From the NCBI RefSeq assembly GCF_001458315.1, contig NZ_CYRX01000008.1, positions 62,001-126,000 on the forward strand: DNA of 64,000 bases, in the 5' to 3' direction. Shown one piece after another: positions 24,942 through 33,822 of this stretch (the stretch's first letter is position 1; each line of letters begins with the position of its first letter). The notes beneath the pieces were generated by a model that ran no database searches, had not been told where the DNA came from, and saw only the letters and a list, made by a program, of their open reading frames with translations. Source of the DNA: Thalassobacter stenotrophicus (GTDB taxonomy: Bacteria; Pseudomonadota; Alphaproteobacteria; Rhodobacterales; Rhodobacteraceae). A program made the position numbers and the translations under genes.

Positions 24942-25829
24942 CTAGGCGTCGCGCAAATCCGCGACCGTGATGGTGATATCCTCGATGGCATAGACTTCGG
25001 TCGGCCCCAGAACGAGATCCCCAGATGGCGAGATCAAATTCACCGAATGCACGCCTTCCTGATGCAGTTTTGAGAAGATGGCTGAGCGGCGCAGGTTCAT
25101 GCCCAGCATCCGGTTCGTTTCCACCCACGAGGTCAACGCGCTGACAGCGCGATCGCGCACAAGATTGCCATCTGGCCCGGGATAAAGCGTCAATGTCGCG
25201 CTGATCGTGACCGGATGCACGGCAGGCCCCAAGACCTCGACCATGTCCGTGAGCGGGCGCACATTATTGTCGATGAGCGACAGGCGAACAGCCTCGCGCT
25301 CTTCAAGGCTTGGGACTGGTTCATCGCCTGCGCGCAACATCGTCACGCGCACGCGTCCCGGCGTGGTCATGATCGCGGTGGCATCTCGTGCCCATGGGGC
25401 GGCAGTAAGGGCGTGGTAAATATAGGCCCCCTCGGGTCCCGCAACCGAGAATGCATCCGGGGCCAACTGCACCCGTCGACGCAGGTGTGCGTCATCCTCA
25501 GCAACCAGCGCCCCGGTCTCGTCCTCGACCTGCATCCGGGCCGTGGCAAAGAGAGCCGCCAGGTGATCCAAGTTCGTACCATAGGCCGAGGCCAACAACA
25601 CAGCCCGGGCCGCATCATTGATCCGCGCGCGCAGAAGAACTTCGCGGTAGGCAAAAGCCTCGATGAGCTTGCGCGCGGGCTCGCTTTCGAGATCGATGAC
25701 GCCAGCGATGTCCGGAAACCGCGCAACCAGATCATCACGCATGTCTCTGACGATGGTCTCGTAGTCCAGCGTCTCGATCACATCAGGCGGCGGCAAACCT
25801 GCCAAATTAATGGCCGTGAAACGGCTCAT
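24942..25829 (-). CDS. Baseplate assembly protein J
   Basis: 295 residues. gpJ-family baseplate wedge protein: DYETIVRDMRDDLVARFPDI near the start, EPARKLIEAFAYREVLLRAR, DHLAALFATARM and the C-terminal LHQEGVHSVNLISP. Overlaps the W gene by four bases. Order V-W-J-I is that of P2. Confidence 0.93.
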   Translation of the reverse strand: MSRFTAINLAGLPPPDVIETLDYETIVRDMRDDLVARFPDIAGVIDLESEPARKLIEAFAYREVLLRARINDAARAVLLASAYGTNLDHLAALFATARMQVEDETGALVAEDDAHLRRRVQLAPDAFSVAGPEGAYIYHALTAAPWARDATAIMTTPGRVRVTMLRAGDEPVPSLEEREAVRLSLIDNNVRPLTDMVEVLGPAVHPVTISATLTLYPGPDGNLVRDRAVSALTSWVETNRMLGMNLRRSAIFSKLHQEGVHSVNLISPSGDLVLGPTEVYAIEDITITVADLRDA

Positions 25830-26251
25830 GCCAGGGCCTCGCGGGTTTCGATCAGCACACCATCGGGATTTGCATAGGCATCAATGCGCCGCGCGCCCTC
25901 CACGGTGTAATCGCCAAACATCGCTCGAGGGCGGTATTCGCCCTCGAGGAAGACATGCAAGACGCCCGCGCGTGTGACCTCGACGACCTGGATGCGCGTC
26001 ACCCGATAGCGCGGTTCGAACTGCTCAATGGCCGAGGTCACCGCTGCGAAAAAGGGCGTCACCTCATTGGGGCTGATTGTGCGCCCCATGAGATGCGGCA
26101 CGAAAGACCCATACCATTCCCGCATCACCCGGCTGCCAAACCGTGTGGTGCAGATATCCTGAAGGCTTTGCACCACATGCGGCCAGCCCTCGAGAATACG
26201 GCCCGTCGCGGCATTCATCCCGACCGACGGATTGGGGGAACGGCGGACCAT
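25826..26251 (-). CDS. Baseplate protein W (gp25-like)
   Basis: 141 residues. GPW/gp25 lysozyme-like baseplate family: GWPHVVQSLQDICTTRFGSR and VMREWYGSFVPHLMG are the conserved core, with FEPRYRVTRI further on. Initiates sheath assembly at the baseplate in contractile phages. Stop overlaps the J start. Confidence 0.93.
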   Translation of the reverse strand: MVRRSPNPSVGMNAATGRILEGWPHVVQSLQDICTTRFGSRVMREWYGSFVPHLMGRTISPNEVTPFFAAVTSAIEQFEPRYRVTRIQVVEVTRAGVLHVFLEGEYRPRAMFGDYTVEGARRIDAYANPDGVLIETREALA

Positions 26252-26260
26252 AGTTCAGGG

Positions 26261-26473
26261 TTACTCCGTGGCCTCGGGGGTGTCAGATTTTACGACAGGC
26301 TTTGCAGGCTTCGTGGCCTTGGAGGCTGGTTTGACATCCAGCGCGCGCAGTGAGCCGAGGCGGACCTCGTGTTCGGCTTGTTTTTCGGTAAGCTCCAGCA
26401 CGGTGCCCACGCCTGTATTGGTCTGGCCCGCCACAAAGCGGCCGGCGGTTTCGGTGATGGCGTAGCGAGGCAT
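26261..26473 (-). CDS. Small phage protein between V and W
   Basis: 70 residues. N-terminus MPRYAITETAGRFVAGQTNT then VLELTEKQAEHEVRLGSL; C-terminal 20 residues are Lys/Pro/Ala-rich. Resembles small accessory proteins often placed between baseplate genes. Function unknown. Confidence 0.65.
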   Translation of the reverse strand: MPRYAITETAGRFVAGQTNTGVGTVLELTEKQAEHEVRLGSLRALDVKPASKATKPAKPVVKSDTPEATE

Positions 26474-26487
26474 TTGTGTTTTCCCTG

Positions 26488-27027
26488 TCAGTTTGCTGGT
26501 GCGCCCGTGACCGAAGGCCCGGACAACACGCCGCTATGGATATGGCTGTCGCCGATATTCTTGCCGTTGTGGCGGACCTGGCCGCCGGTGAGTTCAACGT
26601 TGGCACCATCAACCTTGAAACGCACATCGCCGACAGCGATCTCGAGGCTGTCTTCAGCCAAGGTCACGGTGACATCGCCAAAGTGCAGCACATTCTGGTC
26701 GGCTGCCGTCGATGGTGACGGGTTAGCGCTCGAATGGGTTAACGGCACGGCGACCGCCTGCTGAAAATCGCCATTGGGCGACATCGCGGTGAACTGCTGC
26801 CCGATGCTGGGAGGCGTGTGGACCCGCAGCGCTCCTGAGAACTGCGCGTAAGGGATCCAGGGTGATAAAAACCGGCCCGAAATCCCATGCGCAGGGCCGA
26901 AGTCCAGCCGGATCCGTTGGGCCTCGGTGTCAACCTCAGCCACAGTGCCGTGCCGCATCATACCCGAGAAGCGGCGTTCGAGCTCGGCGATGCGCGCGGC
27001 GAGTTCCACCAATTCGCGGATGGCCAT
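26488..27027 (-). CDS. Baseplate assembly protein V (tail spike, gpV-like)
   Basis: 179 residues. gpV makes the membrane-piercing spike. OB-fold-like N-terminal part (MRHGTVAEVDTEAQRIRLDF), then a beta-helix with the HNGKNIGDSHIHSG apex motif, His residues of which bind iron in P2 spikes. Start at 27027 begins MAIRELVELAARIAELERR, with the previous stop at 27029. Confidence 0.9.
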   Translation of the reverse strand: MAIRELVELAARIAELERRFSGMMRHGTVAEVDTEAQRIRLDFGPAHGISGRFLSPWIPYAQFSGALRVHTPPSIGQQFTAMSPNGDFQQAVAVPLTHSSANPSPSTAADQNVLHFGDVTVTLAEDSLEIAVGDVRFKVDGANVELTGGQVRHNGKNIGDSHIHSGVLSGPSVTGAPAN

Positions 27028-27028
27028 G

Positions 27029-27841
27029 TCAGGACCCCGCTGCCGCGGTGATCGACGCATCAATTGTGGTCACACGGTCGCCTTCTTCATCGAAGATGAC
27101 TGTATCCAAGGGCACTGGATCGCCTTGATCGTCGAGCGCGGGCAAAACGCCAAGCTGATCCATGACGTCCAGTGGAACACCCAGCATCTGCGCAGTGCGC
27201 GCCCAATCGGGGACATCATTACCCTCGATCTGCTCGCGTAGCATGGCCGCGATCGGCGCCAATGTCTGATCCGCTTCCATCAGTGCAAGAACCTCGCCCC
27301 AGGCGGTGCCGGGCAGGATCTCCACCCCCGCCGCTGGCGTGTCGACCAGATCACAGGTCAAAACCAGCTGCCGGGCGGCGAAGCGCACGCCGTTTTCCGA
27401 GGAGGCCCCGCGACGTGAGAGTCGCCGGGTCACGCGGGGGACCAGTTTCATCCAGGCGCGCGTCCAGGAGTTGTCATCGCGGGTCAGCGCGGTGAGGACT
27501 TGGTGCTCCATCATATCAAGCGTCAGTTCCATCCCCTCATCGGTGTGCGGAATGGCGATGGTAATTTGACCGCCCTGACCGTCGCGTGCTGGAACCTCGA
27601 CCCGCGCGGCGATGGCGAGTTCGATGACTAGGTCGCAGCGTTGCGCGTCCCCGGCAAGATCGCGGCCGGTGATGTCAGCCTCATGTTCATCCGTCGTCAG
27701 CACCAGAAGCGGCTGACGGTTTTCGGCGATGGTCTGATCGATTGGATCCACCGCGCTATCGAACACACGCGCACCAGCAAGGGTGCGGTCTCGGAGCGCC
27801 CGAGCCGCGGCCAATCGCATGACAAGGCGCGTCAGGCTCAT
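27029..27841 (-). CDS. Phage structural protein of unknown function (neck/tail region)
   Basis: 270 residues. MSLTRLVMRLAAARALRDRT at the N-terminus, an AIAARVEVPARDGQGGQITI strand region, and an acidic C-terminal quarter. No family recognised with confidence. Position between a head-tail joining candidate and gpV suggests a neck or tail-completion protein. Starts inside the preceding stop (four-base overlap). Confidence 0.65.
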   Translation of the reverse strand: MSLTRLVMRLAAARALRDRTLAGARVFDSAVDPIDQTIAENRQPLLVLTTDEHEADITGRDLAGDAQRCDLVIELAIAARVEVPARDGQGGQITIAIPHTDEGMELTLDMMEHQVLTALTRDDNSWTRAWMKLVPRVTRRLSRRGASSENGVRFAARQLVLTCDLVDTPAAGVEILPGTAWGEVLALMEADQTLAPIAAMLREQIEGNDVPDWARTAQMLGVPLDVMDQLGVLPALDDQGDPVPLDTVIFDEEGDRVTTIDASITAAAGS

Positions 27842-28251
27842 AGAGTTTCATCCTCTTGGACAATGATCAGGGTCAAATCGCCCAGATCCGAGGGGGCGAC
27901 CCTTGAGATTGCATAAATCGGCTGCCCGCTGCGTGCCATTAGAACAACCGCGTCGCCGGTGATCGGCAGCCAGGGCAGCTGATCGATCTGCGGCTTGGCG
28001 ATCCAGAACTCGGCGGCGACGGTTGACAGCTTGGTCATGCCCGACATTTGCCCACCACGCGCTTGGCCACGGAGGTCCTCCTGCGCGGGGCCAGCTGAGA
28101 AGATGCCGTAGGTGGTTGCCTCGGGCCGGTCCGGGTCGGCGCTGCGTTCCGCGTATTGCGTGGATACACGAGGGCGCAGAAGAGCTGGTTCGGCAAAGAC
28201 CGCCTTGACTGTTGCGCTGGTGCGGGCATCCAAGTCATTGAAAAGAGACAT
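27838..28251 (-). CDS. Putative head-tail joining protein (FII-like of lambda)
   Basis: 137 residues. Begins MSLFNDLDARTSATVKAVF, beta-rich after residue 40, ending LTLIIVQEDETL. Length and place after the capsid gene match lambda-type connector proteins; sequence resemblance is weak. GGAGG is eight bases before the ATG at 28251. Its upstream region is shared head-to-head with the higBA promoter. Confidence 0.6.
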   Translation of the reverse strand: MSLFNDLDARTSATVKAVFAEPALLRPRVSTQYAERSADPDRPEATTYGIFSAGPAQEDLRGQARGGQMSGMTKLSTVAAEFWIAKPQIDQLPWLPITGDAVVLMARSGQPIYAISRVAPSDLGDLTLIIVQEDETL

Positions 28252-28285
28252 GATGCCTCCGTTTTTTGGACGATGTTTGCGCATC

Positions 28286-28348
28286 TTCCCGTATTGGGAA
28301 TTTCTGTTGACACAAGTCTGACACGCTGCTACTTTCCCAATATGGGAA
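28286..28348 (+). promoter_or_regulatory. higBA promoter with two matching operators
   Basis: TTGACA at 28307-28312 and TACTTT at 28330-28335, separated by exactly 17 bases. Two near-identical palindromes flank it: TTCCCGTATTGGGAA (28286-28300) and TTCCCAATATGGGAA (28334-28348, overlapping the -10). Centres are 48 bp apart, so a HigA dimer pair could cover both. The toxin ATG is at 28358 with AAGGGG before it. Confidence 0.75.
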
Positions 28349-28357
28349 GGGGCACCT

Positions 28358-28660
28358 ATGCGGATCATTGCAAGACAAACACTGACAGCTTTCGCTGATG
28401 CTCATCCAAGCTCCAAACCGGCGCTTGAACATTGGTACCGAATAGCGAAGGCGGCTGAGTGGAACGCAATGGCAGACGTACAGGCGGCCTTTTCCAAGGC
28501 AAAAGTCTTGAATGCAGAACGTGCCCGCTTTGAAATTCAAGGTGGCAACTACCGCCTCGTAGCGGCGTTCAACTTTCCAAGACAGATTGCCTTTATCAAG
28601 TTCGTAGGAACCCACGCTGAGTATGACAAGATCGACGCCCTGACCGTATCACAATATTAA
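28358..28660 (+). CDS. higB: HigB-type mRNA interferase toxin
   Basis: 100 residues. HigB of the RelE-like fold cuts mRNA on the ribosome. Seen: MRIIARQTLTAFADAHP, AEWNAMADVQAAFSKA and the core RFEIQGGNYRLVAAFNF then AFIKFVGTHAEYDKID, the usual C-terminal basic/His motif. Toxin precedes antitoxin, as is normal for HigBA. Lower G+C than the head genes around it and on the opposite strand, so a recent insertion (moron). Confidence 0.9.
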   Translation: MRIIARQTLTAFADAHPSSKPALEHWYRIAKAAEWNAMADVQAAFSKAKVLNAERARFEIQGGNYRLVAAFNFPRQIAFIKFVGTHAEYDKIDALTVSQY

Positions 28661-28683
28661 CCAAACTTCTGAAAGCCCCACAC

Positions 28684-29055
28684 ATGCAACTCAAACCTAT
28701 CAGGAACGCGAGTGATCACAGGAAGGCACTCGCACTTATTGAAGAACTCTGGGATGCCGCCCCTGATACTGATGAGGGCGATCTGCTCGATATACTTGTC
28801 GACCTGGTCGAGCATTACGAAGAAAAGCACTTCCCTATTTCAGCTGCTGAACCTGTCGATGTTATCAAGGCGCACATGGACGCAACCGGCCGCACCCAAA
28901 AGGACCTTGGTGACCTTTTTGGATCAGCCCCCCGTGCGTCTGAGATTCTCAAAAAGCGACGCGCCTTGACCGTCGATATGATCCACAAGTTGCACGAAGA
29001 TTGGGGTATTCCATCTGATTGCCTTATCCGCCCCTATCATTTGGAAGCAGCCTAA
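28684..29055 (+). CDS. higA: HigA-type antitoxin with helix-turn-helix
   Basis: 123 residues. N-terminal DHRKALALIEELWDAAPDTD (toxin-binding part) and C-terminal Xre-type HTH at about residues 65-115 (MDATGRTQKDLGDLFGSAPR then ASEILKKRRALTVDMIHKL). Would repress the 28286-28348 promoter. Ends four bases from the convergent capsid gene stop. Follows higB by 23 bases. Confidence 0.9.
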   Translation: MQLKPIRNASDHRKALALIEELWDAAPDTDEGDLLDILVDLVEHYEEKHFPISAAEPVDVIKAHMDATGRTQKDLGDLFGSAPRASEILKKRRALTVDMIHKLHEDWGIPSDCLIRPYHLEAA

Positions 29056-29058
29056 TAT

Positions 29059-30090
29059 TTATGTCCGCTTGCCCGGGATCAGCACTCGCGGGCGCGTGCA
29101 GTAATGCAGCGCGTTCATCTGGAACTCGAGGTTCACGCCCTTGCCGTTCTGCATTTCCCACTGTTTGCCGTAGAGGCGCTGGCCGGGGGTGTTGACGGTT
29201 TCAATGTAGTCTGCCGGCGCATAGACCGTGCGGAACAGCCCAGGAACGCCCGAGGGCAAGAGATGGCATTTGTCGGTGTCGATACCGACATTCCGGCCGC
29301 CGCGGTAGTTCATCCAGGTGATGCCGCCAAACTCGAAGGCGCCGTAGATGCCAGAATTGCCGGAATTGATATAGGCGTTCCGAAGCGAGGCTGCATCTGC
29401 GTAGCCCTTGTAGGTTTCGCGCACTTCTTGGTGGGCGATCAGATCGTCAAAGAAGGCATCTCCGCAGAGCGCCATGATACCTGTATAGGGCAACCCATCC
29501 AGAATGCCCGCCATCTGGCGGATCACCCCGGCGCATTTCTTGCGGAGCGCCCCATCGGCGGCGCTGGCATTGTCGAGGTCAAAATCGACCACCGCCTGCT
29601 GGCTTTCTCCGAATTCGGTGAAGTAATCGAACAGAACCGAGCCATCGGCGTCGAGTAGCTGGCCGGTCTTGAGAATGTTCAGCCGGTGGTATTCTTCTGT
29701 AAGCGCGAAGAACTGGCTCGCCTCGGCCGCACGGTCCGCGATTTTCTGCTGCAACCGTTCGACGGCTACCTCCTGACCAAAGGCACGAACCTGCTGCACC
29801 TCGTCGGCGTAGATCGCGTCATCGACCTGGAAATGTGGGACCTTTAGCATGCGCACGGCGCGCTTGGATTTATCGAAGGTCTGGCCGGGCCCGCCGCGCG
29901 GGCTCGCCGAGACCAGCATGCGGTTTTGCTCTTTGTCCTTCTCGATCGCGATGTCGAGCGTGTCGATGCTGGTGGTCTGGAAGAGTCCCATCTGCCCGAT
30001 GCGAGACGGGGTGTATTTGATCTCACGAAGCGCGTCCGTGAGGCGCATGACGCTGAAGGCGTCCTGACTGAAGATGTTGAGGATCGACAT
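29059..30090 (-). CDS. Major capsid protein E (lambda-like)
   Basis: 343 residues, lambda gpE length. Forms the icosahedral shell. Family features: N-terminal SVMRLTDALREIKYTPSRIG, SPRGGPG and PHFQVDDAIYADEVQ, and the C-terminal YIETVNTPGQRLYGKQWEM. Start at 30090 has AAAGGACC before it; the earlier frame start at 30141 adds 17 basic residues not typical of the family. Confidence 0.94.
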   Translation of the reverse strand: MSILNIFSQDAFSVMRLTDALREIKYTPSRIGQMGLFQTTSIDTLDIAIEKDKEQNRMLVSASPRGGPGQTFDKSKRAVRMLKVPHFQVDDAIYADEVQQVRAFGQEVAVERLQQKIADRAAEASQFFALTEEYHRLNILKTGQLLDADGSVLFDYFTEFGESQQAVVDFDLDNASAADGALRKKCAGVIRQMAGILDGLPYTGIMALCGDAFFDDLIAHQEVRETYKGYADAASLRNAYINSGNSGIYGAFEFGGITWMNYRGGRNVGIDTDKCHLLPSGVPGLFRTVYAPADYIETVNTPGQRLYGKQWEMQNGKGVNLEFQMNALHYCTRPRVLIPGKRT

Positions 30091-30206
30091 GGGAGGTCCT
30101 TTATTGCGTCGGCGCGCCAATAACTGGCCACGCGAGATCACCTCGCGGCCCGAGGACGCAGGAGATCAGATTTCAAAATGTGAGGGTTGCGTGCAGTTGG
30201 CGGTGG

Positions 30207-30578
30207 TTACCGCACAATAATCCCGACGATCGCCAAGTCAGCTTGGGCCGCAACCTTTTCGGCGGCCTGGTCGCGGTCGGGGTGGTAGGTCAGGATCTTG
30301 CCGTTGACCTCGGCGTCCCGCGTGATGGCAGCGATATCAGCATCACTTGCGGTGGCATCGCAGCCGTAAAGCGCAATGGCCACGGCGCTCTGGCTGCCAT
30401 CAGTCGCCCCCACGGCACTGGCCAGATATTTGCCACTTGCGGTGATTTTGCCGAGCACGGTGCCCGGCGCGATGATGCCCGCACCGCTGGCGATGGTGAT
30501 GTTTTCCCGCGAGCGTTGGCCATTGGCCTCGGTCATCAGGAATTCGCCGGGATGCCGGCTTTCGATGAGAACGGTCAT
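30207..30578 (-). CDS. Head decoration protein D (lambda-like)
   Basis: 123 residues. Trimeric cement protein at capsid three-fold axes. Seen: EANGQRSRENITIASGAGII near the start and the PGTVLGKITASGKY motif, then YHPDRDQAAEKVAAQ at the end. Between protease C and capsid E in lambda order. Confidence 0.92.
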   Translation of the reverse strand: MTVLIESRHPGEFLMTEANGQRSRENITIASGAGIIAPGTVLGKITASGKYLASAVGATDGSQSAVAIALYGCDATASDADIAAITRDAEVNGKILTYHPDRDQAAEKVAAQADLAIVGIIVR

Positions 30579-30594
30579 GGACTGCCTCTCCTAT

Positions 30595-31005
30595 TCAGTT
30601 GAAGCGCGCATTGGCTTGGGTGATGGCTTTCGACCACCCTGCCGCATTACGTTCAGACCGGTTGCGGTGATCGGCCGGCGTTTCGGCGCCAAGTTCAGCC
30701 TCTTGCGCGGCTCGGTCGGCGATAGATGTCGCAGAGGCGGTTTTCGGCGAGGCAGCAAGCACCTTGGCCGCGTCGGCTGCCGTCATTTCGGTCTCAAGCG
30801 CCAGCACCAAGGCCTGTGCCTCGCGGCCTTCCGTTTCGGGCGCGGTCATGATGGATTTGATCCGCGCGGTGGCCTCCGCCTTGCCGGCGGTGACACCAGC
30901 CGTATGGGCCTCGGCTCGCGTGACTTCGACAGCCGACTGTAGATCGGCCGGGCTGATAGCAGAGACATCGCCCTGCTGTGCCTCATTTTGGGGTGTTTGG
31001 GTCAT
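30595..31005 (-). CDS. Nested scaffold protein (Nu3-like) from an internal start
   Basis: 136 residues in the same frame as the 3' end of the protease gene. The internal ATG at 31005 has AAAAGGAGGACC directly upstream, as strong a ribosome site as any in the window. The product is helical and charged (AEVTRAEAHTAGVTAGKAEA-like), ending NRSERNAAGWSKAITQANA, as expected for a scaffold. Lambda C/Nu3 has the same overlapping arrangement. Confidence 0.75.
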   Translation of the reverse strand: MTQTPQNEAQQGDVSAISPADLQSAVEVTRAEAHTAGVTAGKAEATARIKSIMTAPETEGREAQALVLALETEMTAADAAKVLAASPKTASATSIADRAAQEAELGAETPADHRNRSERNAAGWSKAITQANARFN

Positions 31006-31941
31006 GGGTCCTCCTTTTCTCTGGGGGCTCGCCCCGGAGGGCGGTTGCGAGAGCGCGGCGATCACCTCATCGAGGCTCGCCATGCGATCGGCGAGGCATT
31101 GGGCAATGGCATCGGCGCCAAGATAGGTGCGGGCGTCCGTTGCACGGATCGCATCCGCGCTGATCCGGCCAGTGCGCCCTTCGGCCACGAGATCCACGAA
31201 TTGGTCGTAGATTTTTATCACCTCGGCCTGCAGGTCTGCGCGCACGGCGTCTGACAGTGGTCCAAACGGGTGGCCGTCGACCTTGTGCGCGCCCGCATGG
31301 ATCAGCGTCGGCTTCACGCCGCGATCTTCCAATTCTCCCGAGCGATCGAGATGGGTCAGCACGACGCCAATCGATCCCACCATCGAGGTGGGCGAGACGA
31401 TGATTTCCGATGCAGCGCTCGCGATGCCATAGGCAGCAGAGGCCGCCACATCGTTCACAAAAGCCACGACCGGCTTGGTCTTGTTGACGGCCGCGACCAG
31501 CTTGGCCGTGGCAAACATGCCCGTGGCCTCACCGCCGGAACTGTCGATGTCCAGGAGGATCGCCCGAACCTCCGGATCCGCTACCGCCTCGCGCAGCTGC
31601 GCGGCAATCCCCTCATAGGACACGAGACCCGAACTGGCCCCGATCCAGGCACCGCGGTTCACCAGACTGCCGACAATCGGCAGGATGGCGACCCCGTTTT
31701 CCACGCGCATCGACCCGATACTGCCATTGGCACGGCGATATGTGCCGACGAACCGGTTGGTCTCAGGCGTGATGGCTTGCAGCGGCTCAATCCCAATCCG
31801 TCCCTGCAGTACATGCAAGATCAGATCGGCTTTGTCCGGGTGCAAAAGCAGTGGTCGGTTCAGAACGCGGCCGGCAATCTGCGCCAGAGACGGCCCCGCT
31901 TCAGCGACGGCCTTCTGTTTGATTTCGGGCGGTTCCGTCAC
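30595..31941 (-). CDS. S49-family prohead protease (lambda gpC-like)
   Basis: 448 residues. SppA/ClpP-like fold with the Ser-Lys dyad: Ser168 in NDVAASAAYGIASAA and Lys near 220 in IHAGAHKVDGHPFG; LLDIDSSGGEATG near residue 130-142 forms the oxyanion region. Cleaves scaffold during prohead maturation. GTG start at 31941 is preceded by AGGAGGGGTGA and overlaps the previous stop; the ATG at 32001 lacks a ribosome site. Confidence 0.9.
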   Translation of the reverse strand: MTEPPEIKQKAVAEAGPSLAQIAGRVLNRPLLLHPDKADLILHVLQGRIGIEPLQAITPETNRFVGTYRRANGSIGSMRVENGVAILPIVGSLVNRGAWIGASSGLVSYEGIAAQLREAVADPEVRAILLDIDSSGGEATGMFATAKLVAAVNKTKPVVAFVNDVAASAAYGIASAASEIIVSPTSMVGSIGVVLTHLDRSGELEDRGVKPTLIHAGAHKVDGHPFGPLSDAVRADLQAEVIKIYDQFVDLVAEGRTGRISADAIRATDARTYLGADAIAQCLADRMASLDEVIAALSQPPSGASPQRKGGPMTQTPQNEAQQGDVSAISPADLQSAVEVTRAEAHTAGVTAGKAEATARIKSIMTAPETEGREAQALVLALETEMTAADAAKVLAASPKTASATSIADRAAQEAELGAETPADHRNRSERNAAGWSKAITQANARFN

Positions 31942-32198
31942 CTCACCCCTCCTGTTCCAAGCGCAAAGCGGCGCGGGCCACGCCCTTGGTGTTGTGCGCA
32001 TTGCTCTTCAAAACCGCGAATGACCGCCAAAAGCCGATCGGGATGCGCCCTATGATAGGTGACGGAGCGTTCCACGCCGTTTGATCCGGCCCGAAAGCGC
32101 ACCTCCATGGCGCCTTCGCCAGCGACAAGCCTTACATAGACCTGCCGTAGGCTGGCAGCGGCGGCGCAAGGATCGGCCTCATCGATGCTGATTGTCAT
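31938..32198 (-). CDS. Small head-tail connector-like protein (gpW-like)
   Basis: 86 residues. Contains SLRQVYVRLVAGEGAMEVRF and RSVTYHRAHPDRLLAVIRGF; the helix-strand-helix pattern and length fit lambda gpW-type connectors, though it lies after the portal gene instead of before it. Four-base overlaps on both sides. Confidence 0.65.
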   Translation of the reverse strand: MTISIDEADPCAAAASLRQVYVRLVAGEGAMEVRFRAGSNGVERSVTYHRAHPDRLLAVIRGFEEQCAQHQGRGPRRFALGTGGVR

Positions 32199-33817
32199 GC
32201 CTCGGCCTCATCGCCTATGTCGTCCCGTCCATCGGTGGCCGCATTAGGGCCACCACCCTGCGCCCCCATCATCTGCGGCTCGGGCAGCCCATATTCGGCC
32301 CGGAGCGCCTGTTCTTGGGCGAGTTGCTGGTAGACATCATCCACATCCGCCCCGAGATCGGTGCAGATCATCGCGTCCGACATCACGCCGAGCCGTTTCC
32401 ACACCTCATGCGCCTTGGCCTTCTTGAGATCATCGGCCTGCGGGCGTGGATCGCCGCGCCACTCCGCGCGGCACGCCGCCGTGCGATTGACGAGGAAGCC
32501 GGCAATGCCACCGGGAAACGGCAGGCTGCCCGCCTCTATCTCTTCTTCAAGCCAGGCCTCATAGATCGGCTGGCAAAACGGCGCCATGATGTTGCGCCGC
32601 CGCGCCTTGGTGATGGCGAAGATCTCTGTCGTCGCCGCCTGCAGCGACGAATAGGTCGCCCCCACATTGTCGCCCGTGGCGCTTTCATAAGTCAGCCCCA
32701 GGCACCGAGCGAGTTCGCGCAAGAGATGCATCGAGAAGGCGGCGTAATCCGAGGACGGATGGTTGCTCGTGTGGAACTTCAGCTCCTGGCCCGGAAAGAG
32801 GTGGGCCAAGCGGCCGTTTATCCCCACATCCAGCGTGCTGCCGTCATAATAGCCCGCGACCATTTCGATATAGGCCTCCATCGGCGAGATGCCTTGGGCT
32901 AACATCTGCGCATGTTCCTGGGGCGTCAGCAGACCCTGCAACACTTGTTCCGTCGGCTCGTCCGAGGTGATCGTCACCGCAAACAGCGTCTGCACGATTG
33001 CCGCCATTAGCGTTGCATCAGCCAGCTGGTCGAACTGGCGCGCCACCTGCAGCGCCGGCACCAGAGGCGAAATGCCCCGATGCGTGCCCGGTGCGCCTTC
33101 AAAAATATGGAGCACACGCGGCCGTCCCGCGGCATCGCGGGCGCGCACGTCATATTCCACGTCGTGTTTGAACAGGTCCTTGCGAATGGCGCGGTAGCCC
33201 ACCGGCATGCCATCGGCATCCGTGTAGACTCCGTTGATCAGCCGCCGCATGCTTTCGGTCTTGCGCGACAGGCGATGTGGCGGCAGCAGTCGTACCTTGG
33301 TGCCGTAGCGGTTCCACGGCCGCTTGCGCCAGGGCAGTTCGGCCAAGATTTCGCCGGTGATGAGCCACGACCGAAACGCCGCCGCCTGCATCTGCCCGAA
33401 GGTCCGAAGGCCTTGGATATCGCATTCCTGCGCGCTCCGCGCCCATAGTTCAAAGCGACGCTCGACCGTTTTGGCCCAATCCGAGGCCTCGGCCGGCGTC
33501 ATGCCAAAAGTCTCGTTCTCCGGCAGCGCCTTCAGCTGCAGCCCCGTGCCCACGGTATTGGCCACGCATTGCTCCAACGCGCCGGCAAGCCAACCGCTGT
33601 TGTGCAAGAGGTCGTTGACCCGCGCCGCCGCATCGTCCCAGGCCTCGCCAATATCATCTTGGGCTTCCCGCAAGGCCGGCTTCCAACCGGCGAAGGTCAC
33701 GCCCCGTCCGCCGCGCATGTATTTGCCGGAGGGTCTGCGGAGGCTCATCCCCTCCGGCCCCGCGACCGGAGGCAGCGCCTCGGCCAGCAGATATTTCAAC
33801 TTTGCGATCACAGACAT
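32195..33817 (-). CDS. Portal protein (lambda gpB family)
   Basis: 540 residues. Dodecameric DNA entry ring. Family signs: RGVTFAGWKPALREAQDDIG near residue 38, HNSGWLAGALEQCVANTVGT, RKRPWNRYGTKVRLLPPHRL, and ECGDIQG-type segments. Stop overlaps the gpW-like start. Six bases after the terminase stop. Confidence 0.94.
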   Translation of the reverse strand: MSVIAKLKYLLAEALPPVAGPEGMSLRRPSGKYMRGGRGVTFAGWKPALREAQDDIGEAWDDAAARVNDLLHNSGWLAGALEQCVANTVGTGLQLKALPENETFGMTPAEASDWAKTVERRFELWARSAQECDIQGLRTFGQMQAAAFRSWLITGEILAELPWRKRPWNRYGTKVRLLPPHRLSRKTESMRRLINGVYTDADGMPVGYRAIRKDLFKHDVEYDVRARDAAGRPRVLHIFEGAPGTHRGISPLVPALQVARQFDQLADATLMAAIVQTLFAVTITSDEPTEQVLQGLLTPQEHAQMLAQGISPMEAYIEMVAGYYDGSTLDVGINGRLAHLFPGQELKFHTSNHPSSDYAAFSMHLLRELARCLGLTYESATGDNVGATYSSLQAATTEIFAITKARRRNIMAPFCQPIYEAWLEEEIEAGSLPFPGGIAGFLVNRTAACRAEWRGDPRPQADDLKKAKAHEVWKRLGVMSDAMICTDLGADVDDVYQQLAQEQALRAEYGLPEPQMMGAQGGGPNAATDGRDDIGDEAEA

Positions 33818-33822
33818 CTGCG

